Below, one piece after another: positions 55,801 through 64,000 of a stretch of 64,000 bases of DNA. The stretch lies in NCBI RefSeq assembly GCF_009727055.1, contig NC_052359.1:16983663-17047662 (forward strand), in the 5' to 3' direction. The notes below the pieces were generated by a model. It did not search any database, was not told the origin of the DNA, and was given only the letters and a program-made list of their open reading frames with translations. Source of the DNA: Benincasa hispida (lineage: Eukaryota > Streptophyta > Magnoliopsida > Cucurbitales > Cucurbitaceae). Position 1 is the stretch's first letter; each line of letters begins with the position of its first letter. A program made the translations under genes and the position numbers.

Positions 55801-58112
55801 ATGCTTTAATTACGCTCATTTTCTTTTGGTGGGTGTTTTTTTCCTTTCTATTCAAAAGTTGAATGAAATGTGGACTAAAGTGGATTTATTATGATTTTGG
55901 CATTATTTTTCTTTAAATTTCTTGTGGAAATTTGAAATTACTCACATGTTTATGAGCATTAACGTGTGAAAAAGGGTCTGTAAATTTGTTAGACTCATTA
56001 GAGTTGAAATTAGGCTGTAATTTCTTGATTCCGGAAGAGAGGACAGCAACAAAATTGAAGAAATTGTGATCACAGACCCGAATTCTGCTCCTAGACTTGA
56101 GGAAGCCTCCCAGATCCGACCCGCTAGCCCGAGCAATCCGACCCAGTTTGGAGAAGCCTCGCACATGCGCCTGGCTTCGCACACCTACCCGGCCGGATCN
56201 NNNNNNNNNNNNNNNNNNNNNNNNNNNNNNNNNNNNNNNNNNNNNNNNNNNNNNNNNNNNNNNNNNNNNNNNNNNNNNNNNNNNNNNNNNNNNNNNNNNN
56301 NNNNNNNNNNNNNNNNNNNNNNNNNNNNNNNNNNNNNNNNNNNNNNNNNNNNNNNNNNNNNNNNNNNNNNNNNNNNNNNNNNNNNNNNNNNNNNNNNNNN
56401 NNNNNNNNNNNNNNNNNNNNNNNNNNNNNNNNNNNNNNNNNNNNNNNNNNNNNNNNNNNNNNNNNNNNNNNNNNNNNNNNNNNNNNNNNNNNNNNNNNNN
56501 NNNNNNNNNNNNNNNNNNNNNNNNNNNNNNNNNNNNNNNNNNNNNNNNNNNNNNNNNNNNNNNNNNNNNNNNNNNNNNNNNNNNNNNNNNNNNNNNNNNN
56601 NNNNNNNNNNNNNNNNNNNNNNNNNNNNNNNNNNNNNNNNNNNNNNNNNNNNNNNNNNNNNNNNNNNNNNNNNNNNNNNNNNNNNNNNNNNNNNNNNNNN
56701 NNNNNNNNNNNNNNNNNNNNNNNNNNNNNNNNNNNNNNNNNNNNNNNNNNNNNNNNNNNNNNNNNNNNNNNNNNNNNNNNNNNNCACTTTAGTGTTGTTT
56801 ACCTATTATGCATGTGATGTATAATGTTGTTTGATTATGTGTGCATATAGTATGCCATATAGTTTTAAAACCTCACCATAGGAAAAACATGTTACATGCA
56901 TTTGTTATATCTTATAAGTGTTATAAAATATATACTATGCATGCTTAGTTTTAATATAAGTGTTATATTAAAGTATGTTTGATTGAAGGAAGCATGTTAT
57001 AGATGAATGCTCTAGGGTTATAATTGTTATAAAATAACCTAGACTTCTAAAATCTATAATAAAGATAAGATGCATGCTCATTTAGGGTTAACAATCGAGC
57101 AATCCCAATTTTCATAGAAAATAGGTCGATATCTTGTAAAACCGAAGTTACAAGAAAACTCACCCGACGAGATCTTGTCAAAAATTCAGATAAGATGACT
57201 AAGGTTGAAGGTTTTTAAGTTGACGGTTCACGGAACACCTACTACCTGGAGATCGAGTCGACGTTTGAGTTAGGTTAAACTGGTTTTATGAGCATGCGTG
57301 AGCGGTGTGAGGTAATAAAATTTTTTTATCACCTAGACATCGTAGGTTAAAAATCCAGTATAAAAGTTATACTCGGATGAATCACCTAGACTTAGGATAT
57401 GTTTAGTCAGCCGAAATGTATCGCTAAGTATTTTATACCCTAACCGTTTAGAACATTTCAGTTGGAGAGAAGTAATGTACTTTAAGCTCCAGCATCCCTA
57501 AGAGTTCACACCGTGATATTCATGCTTGGCTTTGGGCCGCCCTGGGAGCAGACTCCATTCGGAAAGTGTTTGCATGAGTCAATACCAAGGTGAATAGGGG
57601 AAGTGTGTCAACACGTCCTACGGTCTCTTCCATTAAGTCGCACTGTGAGATTCCTATGATACGCTTGCATGTCTGCCCTGGAGCGACCTTACCAATCGAA
57701 GGGTTGTATTATAGGATTCGAAACTCCGCAAACTCTAGAAATTGATAAGGTCTCTCAGGTCTGTTTTTATTCTTGTCTTTCCAACTTTGAGAGCATAATG
57801 ATTCCGATCTTTGAGGTCTGAAAATGGAAGGTCACACTTACGAGAATTACTAAGTGTTAGTAAATTCTTGACCAAAGTAGCGATAACTAAGTTACTTTAG
57901 GGATAACTTTTATTCTGGTGATAGTATCTAGTCAAGATAGTCTTGGTTCAACGGAGGAGTAGTCGATCACCCCTCAGTGAAGGTTATTCTAAACCGTTGA
58001 AATATCATTGCAAAATATAATAATGAAGGGTACATTATTAGTTTTTTTGCTAAACTTGATTGGATTTAAAAATTAATGTTTTTACTAAAAAGGATATGTT
58101 TTTCTTTTCAGC
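55801..58112 (+). other. Long copia leader
   Basis: About 2.3 kb without a supported frame between primer site and gag, interrupted by a 585-bp gap. The distal part (57208-58112) is conserved in inverted copy at 1-1308 and, diverged, at 49430-50240. Such conservation in noncoding sequence suggests cis functions such as packaging, but this is inference. Confidence 0.7.
56200..56784. other. Assembly gap (585 N)
   Basis: Run of N inside the copia leader. Open frames that span it are artefacts. Confidence 0.99.
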
Positions 58113-58700
58113 ATGAAACTCTTTAGATCAACTCTTAGCTTCCGAGAAACTAAACGGCGATAATTACTCAACACGGAAAACAAATCCGAATTCAACACTA
58201 GTAATAGAGGACCTGAGATTTGTCTTAACTGAGGAATGTCCTCAGGTCCCTGCCTCGAAAGAAGCACAAGGTAAATATGATTTACTAGTTGCCGAGACAT
58301 GTTTAGTGGAGGATGATACCTCAACCTAGATATTGGATTCAGAAGCCACTAATCATATTTGTTTCTCTTTTCAGGAAACTAGTTACTAGAAAAAGCTTGA
58401 AGAAGGCGAGATCACCCTCAAAGTTGGAACAGGAGAGGTTGTCTCGACCAAAGTAGTGGGAGACTTGAAGTTGTTTTTCAACGATAGATATATCATACTT
58501 AAAGATGTTTTGTATGCTCCTAAAATGAAGAGGAATTTAATATCTATCGGTTGTATTATGGAACAAATGTATAAAATATCTTTTGAAGTTAATGAAGCGT
58601 TCATTTTCAGGAAAGGTATTTAAATTTGTTCTGCTATACTTGAAAACAACTTATATAAGTTAAGACCAACTAAAGTAAAATTTGTTTTAAATACTGAGAT
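58113..58700 (+). pseudogene. Copia gag N-terminus fused to protease
   Basis: The ATG at 58113 is followed by a 2-bp loss relative to the copy at 376 (minus). Then LLASEKLNGDNYSTRK-like sequence, FVLTEECPQVPASKEAQGKY, a TAG, and ILDSEATNHICFSF. The protease Gly is Glu (DSGA to DSEA). As in the first copy, the middle of Gag and its zinc knuckle are absent. Stops at about 58327, 58387 and 58620. The region continues into VLYAPKMKRNLISI, a conserved stretch before the integrase. Confidence 0.85.
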
Positions 58701-59610
58701 GTTTAGAACAGCCGAAACTCATAATAAAAGACAAAAAGTTTCTTCTAATGCTTATCTATGGCACCTAAGACTTGGCCACATAAATCTCAAAATGGTTGAG
58801 AGATTGGTTAAGAATGGACTCCTAAATCAGTTAGAAGACAATTCTTTACCTCCATGTGAGTCTTATCTTGAGGAAAAAATGACTAAGAGATCTTTTACTG
58901 GAAAAGGTCTCAAAGCCACAATACCGTTAGAGCTCGTACATTCGGACCTCTATGGACCGATGAATGTCAAAGCTCGATGTGGGTATGAATATTTCATCAG
59001 TTTTATTGATGATTCAAGGTATGGGCATATTTACCTAATGCATCACAAGTCTGGTTCTTTTGAAAAGTTCAAAGAATATAAGGCTAAGGTTGAGAACCAA
59101 TTAGGTAAAACAATTAAGACACTACGATCAGATCGAAGTGGGGAGTACATGGACTTAAGATTCCAGGACTATATGATAGAACACGGAATCAAGTCACAAC
59201 TCTCTGCACCTAATATGCCTCAGCANNNNNNNNNNNNNNNNNNNNNNNNNNNNNNNNNNNNNNNNNNNNNNNNNNNNNNNNNNNNNNNNNNNNNNNNNNN
59301 NNNNNNNNNNNNNNNNNNNNTCAATGATGAGTTTTGCTGAGTTACTTGATTCCTTTTGGGGACATGCATTAGAGACTGTTGTCTATATTTTGAATAACGT
59401 TCCCTCTAAAAGTGTTTCAGAAACACCTTATGAGCTATGGAAAGGGCGTAAAAACAGTTTACGTCACTTTAGGATTTGGGGATGCCCGGCACACGTGTTG
59501 GTGCAAAATCCTAAAAAAAATGGAATGTCATTCAAAACTATGCCTATTTGTAGATTATCTAAAAGAAAAAAATGGTGGTCTATTTTACAATCCTCAAGAG
59601 AATAAGGTAT
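58699..59610 (+). pseudogene. Copia integrase, with gap
   Basis: The GAG-pre-integrase zinc region has LWHLRLGHINLKMVERL and CESYLEEKM (the second Cys is Tyr). The core has ELVHSDLYGPM (first Asp) and LRSDRSGEYMDLRF (second Asp). The Glu-containing part falls in the N gap 59226-59320. After it, [20 protein letters not shown] and [20 protein letters not shown] are the usual downstream motifs. A frameshift follows near 59520. Confidence 0.88.
59226..59320. other. Assembly gap (95 N)
   Basis: Run of N covering the third catalytic region of the copia integrase. Confidence 0.99.
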
Positions 59611-61420
59611 TTGTATTGACAAATGCCACATTCTTAGAGGAAGACCACATAAGAAGTCATCAACCTCGCAGTAGACTAGTATTGAATGAAATTTCCAAAA
59701 ACGCTACAGATAAAGCTAGTTCATCTACTAAAGTAATAGATAAAACTAGTACATTTGGTTAGTCACATCCTTCTTAAGAGTTGAGAATGACTCGATGTAG
59801 TGGGAGGGTTGTTCATCAGCCTGACCGTTACTTGGGTTTAACAGAAACACAAGTCGACATACCTAATGACGTCATAGAGGATCCATCGACCTATAAACAA
59901 GCGATGAAAGATGTAGACCGTGATCAGTAGGTCAAAGCCATGGGCCTCAAAATGGAGTCTATGTACTTCAATTCTATCTGGAAACTTGTAGATCAACCAA
60001 ATGATGTAAAACCAATTGGTTGCAAGTGGATTTACAAGAGAAAACAAGACCAAGCCGATAAAGTACAGACTTTTAAGGCTCGAATTGTGGCAAAGGGTTA
60101 TACCCAAAGAGAAGGAGTGGACTATGAAGAAACTTCTCTCTCGTTGCCATGCTTAAGTTGATTAGAACACTCTTATCCATTGCCACCTTTTATGACTATG
60201 AAATTTGGTAGATGGTTGTCAAAACAGCCTTTCTAAACGGCGATCTTGGCTCAACTAGAGGGGTTTATTGCATAGGGTCAAGAACAAAAGGTTTGTAAGC
60301 TTCAAAAATCCATTTATGGGTTGAAACAAACTTCTAGATCTTGGAATATAAGATTTGATACTGCGATCAAATCTTATGGCTTTAAATAGAATGTTGACGA
60401 GCCTTGTGTTTACAAGAAGATCGTCAATTCTACTATGGCGTTTTTGGTTTTATATGTTGACGATACTTTACTCATTGAGAATGAAGTAGGTTACCTAACT
60501 GACATCAAGAAATGGCTAGCAACGCAGTTCCAAATGAAAGATTTGGGAAATGCGCAGTATGTTCTCGGGATTCAGATTATTCGAAACCACAAGAACAGAA
60601 CACTAGCCATGTCTCAAGCAACTTATATACACAAAATGTTGTCTAGGTATAAGATGTAGAATTTCAAAAGAGGTCTGTTACCTTACAGATATGGAATTCA
60701 TTTGTCAAAGGATTAATGTCCTAAGACACCTCAAGAGGTTGAAGATATGAGACACATTCCTTATGCTTCTGCAGTAGGGAGCCTGATGTATGCAATGTTA
60801 TGTACTAGACCTCACATATGCTATACAGTAGGGATAATCAATAGGTATTAGTCAAATCTTGGATATGATCATTAGACTGCCGTTAAAAATATCCTCAAGT
60901 ATCTTAGGAGAATGAGGAACTACATGCTCGTGTATGGTACTAAGGATTTGATCCTTACTGAATACACTGACTCTGATTTTCAAACTGATAAAGATGCTAA
61001 AAAGTCTACATCGGGATCAGTGTTCATTCTGAATGCAGGAGCAGTAGTGTGGAGAAGTGTGAAGCAAAATTGTATTGCGGACTCCACAATGGAATCTGAA
61101 TATGTAGCTGCTTGTGCTGCAGTAAAGGAAGCAATATGGTTGAGGAAATTCTTGATAGATTTGGAAGTCGTTCCAAATATGCATCTGCCTATCACCCTAT
61201 ATTGTGATAATAGTGGTGCAGTTGCAAATTCAAGAGAACCAAGAAGCCCCAAGCGCGGCAAGCATATTGAGTGCAAATACCATCTAATCCGGGAGATTGT
61301 ACATCGTGGAGACGTTGTAGTAACCTAGATATCTTCTGAGCAAAACATTGCTGATCCTTTTACAAAGGCCCTCACGGCTAAAGTGTTTGAAGGTCACCTA
61401 CAGAGTTTAGGTCTATGAAG
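59611..61420 (+). pseudogene. Copia reverse transcriptase and RNase H
   Basis: KPIGCKWIYKRKQDQADKVQ, RIVAKGYTQREGVDY, then CKLQKSIYGLKQTSRSWNIR and LVLYVDDTLLIENEV (YVDD at 60453-60464) mark reverse transcriptase. RNase H has YTDSDFQTDKDAKKSTSGS, WRSVKQNCIADSTMESEYVA and YCDNSGAVANS, with the usual acidic residues. The end reads NIADPFTKAL. In-frame TAG or TAA codons occur at about 59928, 60207, 60388, 60657, 60715, 60850, 60872 and 61326. The catalytic loop is intact but the protein is not. Confidence 0.92.
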
Positions 61421-61540
61421 TTTGTAAACTAGGACAAGTGGAATAACTTTTGGGTATATGCCCTAGTTTATTGTATTTATTGTACTCATATGTTTCTCAC
61501 TTAAATTCAACATTGTGATACTCCACTAGGAGTTTTAGTC

Positions 61541-61552
61541 CAAGTGGGAGTT
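61541..61552 (+). other. Copia polypurine tract
   Basis: CAAGTGGGAGTT immediately before the 3' LTR start TGTTAG. Confidence 0.8.
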
Positions 61553-63510
61553 TGTTAGATTTTATGTCCTAAAACTCGTAGTTTGTAAATTAATAAACAT
61601 ATTCTGTTTTGTTTTTCGATAAAGTTGTTATTGAAATTTTAATCTTGAATCCAATAAACTAAGGTCCTGAGGCTATTTAATGTAGTTTGAACTTTATGTA
61701 GTGACATAAATGTTGATCAAGTTCAAATATATAACCAAAATGGTCTATAGTATATGAATAAGGTTGGCCGCCTTATTCTGGGGACACTATGGATACGGCC
61801 CACTTTGTAGTTAGTACAAACGATGTGATCCTAAATCGTTCATATAGAGATATATGAGTGGAGGCATCCTATGCAATGAGTTTTCATAAAACTGAACCAT
61901 GAAATAGTCACTTTTTACGTTCTAAATGTCGTTTTATGTATAAAACTGACTATTTCGTTAATTAATGACCTAGGTAACTTAATCTTAATCCTGAGCTAAC
62001 TATGAACTCCTGTTCACTCGGAATTATCCTTAGATCTACATAAGTGAGGGTAGCTCATCATCATTGGCCCAATAAGCCTCCCATTTCAGGGGTAAGATCG
62101 GGTGGATAGCTGGGAACATAGGGTGCAAGAAGGAATTCACTCCTACCCATTATAGGGATAGTAGATAGGTTGTCCCCTTTAGTACTGAATCCAGGTCTTG
62201 AACAAGGGGCCCCACCCTCTCCTTGGCCCTAGAGGGATTCGGTTTATAAGTTGGACCTTAAACCAATTGTTCATTAGAAGATCAATGGAGCTTAAGGAAC
62301 AAGATGTAGTCTTGGGGGTAAAACGGTTTTTATGACCCAACCGAGATTACGAACAACCTGTGAAGGATTAGCTTACTAATCATGGTTATATCAAATGGAC
62401 ACAAATATATCTATAGTGAGGCGAGTGCAACTACGGGACTATAGTGGAATGACCCGTTAGTTAACAAATGTTGATTAGCTCCGTCTAAAGAGTTTAGCTA
62501 GCTAATCTCAGATCGTTGAAGCCCATGATCTATAGGTCCATTAGGTTCCCCTACTAGCTCATATGGAATAAACTTAGAACAGTATGATAGAATAATTCGA
62601 ATTGTTCGAATTAGGTTAAGAAAAAGAAACTGACAAGTATATGTGATATAGTGGTCAGGTTTTTCAGTTTAGAGATACAACCTTAATATTTAAATGTGAT
62701 TTAAATATCAAGAATATGAATACGTTCATATTTGGAAGCTCGAAAATGATGGAAATGATCAAAGATGTAAAAAGTCAAAGAGTTGACTTTTGACATAGAA
62801 AAGTCAAACTTTGATCGACCTTATATTGAATTGTGATTTGAATTTTGAGAAAATGAACGCGGATTCATGCTTGGGAGATCAAAATTAGTCAACACAGAAA
62901 AATCATAAAAAGTCAAAATGTTGACTTTTTGGTCAAAGTTTGACCAAATGACTATTTTGCCCTTTAACTAAAGTTAGTGGGAAAATCCAAATTTTTGTTG
63001 GATAATTCCACTAACAAAATAGTGGGCTAGGTGTTGGCTTATAGTGGAGACATTAAGCCCACTAAGATAGTGGGATAAGTGTTGGGTTTTTATGGATTTG
63101 GTTCATGCAGTTGTTACATGGTTTTTTCCTATAAAATGGGCTTTCATTTTGAATGAAATTTTTTTTTCCATTTTGCCAAATTTTTTTTTTTGTAAATTTG
63201 GGCTAGAAAAATTTAAAACCCAAATCTAATCCAAAATTTCATTTCTTTTTTCCAACTCTTTCTCTCTCTCGGGATCTTCATCCACCGGGTCCCACAATCC
63301 GGTTATGAGTCCAGAGGATAATAGGTCAACTCTAGTGGTGGTCCGAAATAGTTCGGGTCGAGATTCAGCGAGGAAAATCGTTTCGGGAGCTTCAAAGGCA
63401 ATTTTTAATTACTGTTTTTCTTTCAATTGCATGCATTTTTTCTTTTAAATTAAAAGCAATTAGAGTGTAATTAGGTCCTAATTCCACTGTGTATGTCTCG
63501 TGTTCCATCA
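61553..63510 (+). repeat. Copia 3' LTR
   Basis: TGTTAGATTTTATGTCC to GTGTTCCATCA, followed by TSD AGAAT. Confidence 0.93.
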
Positions 63511-64000
63511 AGAATAAGTTATGCAATGTTCTAGAATGCGTTGTAAAGAGAGTTTGAAAGAAAGCTAGCAAACCCCTAACTTCTAAAAATATTTATGAGG
63601 TGACTATCTTAAGATTAAGTTGACTCCAATATATACAAAAGAAATAGAAGCATATTTTTCATCATTGAAATCTTACTTGGCAAAAAAACAGAACACGGTA
63701 AACTACTAAATTTATCTACTTGTTAAATGATTTCGGTAATCAAGAAGGATGCGGTGATAAAACTTTGAAAAGCGAAATGCAATGTGATAGCGCAAAATTT
63801 GAAATAAAGATAAGGAAAGGTACACCCCCAAATTTAGCATTGTTGCCCGCATTGTATTGACGCATCCACCTTGCAGCGATCATTCTTCGTTGGGTTCCGG
63901 TGATGGAATAAGATTAGTTTTACTTTGTGTACGTTCCCGCAATCCAGCGCCTCGATCGTTGTAAGGAAAACAAAGAGAGGGTCAAATTATTTTAACCAAA

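Larger units (their letters stand above)
53831..63510 (+). mobile_element. Complete Ty1/copia element with TSD AGAAT
   Basis: LTRs 53831-55786 (1956 bp) and 61553-63510 (1958 bp) both run TGTT...CCATCA. The flanks AGAAT at 53826-53830 and 63511-63515 are identical. Primer-binding site 55789-55800, a leader of about 2.3 kb, gag-protease fragment, integrase, reverse transcriptase, RNase H and polypurine tract follow in the copia order (integrase before reverse transcriptase). Two N gaps lie inside. Gag is internally deleted and many stops interrupt pol, so it depended on other copies to move. LTRs are similar by eye with scattered substitutions and one 9-11 bp indel. Confidence 0.95.
51554..64000 (-). 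mobile_element. Second Athila element, 3' part (continues beyond window), with copia inserted
   Basis: A minus-strand 3' LTR at 51554-53207 is followed (moving right) by polypurine tract 53208-53220 and the noncoding tail 53221-53830, which resumes at 63511-64000 after the copia insertion. The tail aligns with 35600-36770 of the first Athila, including both copies of the 45-48 nt motif. The coding region lies outside the window. Its LTR is of the same subfamily as the solo LTR at 39584-41288. Confidence 0.85.

Noticed and set aside
56066..56824. Long open frames of 200-252 codons on both strands
   Set aside because: They consist almost wholly of the N gap.

Overview
This is plant nuclear DNA. 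It is AT-rich, has one intron-containing pectinesterase gene, and is otherwise filled by LTR retrotransposons of the Athila, chromovirus and Ty1/copia lineages plus a Mutator-like element carrying a DUF1985-type gene. The repeat families look like those of a cucurbit genome, but the species is an inference. The only gene that looks intact is a two-exon pectin methylesterase with an inhibitor-like pro-region (11276-14577). It has a 1.7 kb intron and every catalytic residue I can check.

Layout. 1-1308: inverted remnant of a copia leader, gag and protease. 1309-3683: AT-rich spacer with TA microsatellites. 3684-6415: an Athila 3' end fused to an inverted copia LTR. 6416-11275: AT-rich spacer with one MITE-like foldback, then the pectinesterase upstream region. 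14578-15420: spacer. 15420-25255: a graveyard of copia and Athila LTR pieces, including a solo LTR with a perfect target-site duplication (TSD), a decayed copia pol, and a broken DUF1985 gene. 25256-48515: a Mutator-like element expanded to about 23 kb by nested insertions. 48516-51553: spacer and older LTR or leader remnants. 51554-64000: a second Athila element (continuing past the window) that holds a complete 9.7 kb copia element with TSD AGAAT.

The main structure is the nest at 25256-48515. The Mutator-like element carries a DUF1985-type pseudogene whose introns hold arrays of a GATCG-containing repeat. A copia solo LTR (25607-27789) sits in one array. A minus-strand Athila (28421-47083) splits the DUF1985 exon. 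That Athila in turn contains a chromovirus (29500-34996) in its 3' LTR, an Athila-type solo LTR (39584-41288) between protease and reverse transcriptase, and a foreign LTR piece inside its 5' LTR. The uninterrupted 5' LTR supplies the empty site for the chromovirus insertion.

Some sequence is not biological. A complete Nextera mate-pair junction adapter lies at 24192-24229 inside a duplicated flank. A single N at 40674 separates two identical 67-bp blocks. N gaps lie at 56200-56784 and 59226-59320. All transposon reading frames seen are broken by stops, frameshifts or lost catalytic residues. I found no rRNA, tRNA, CRISPR or prokaryotic-type system.
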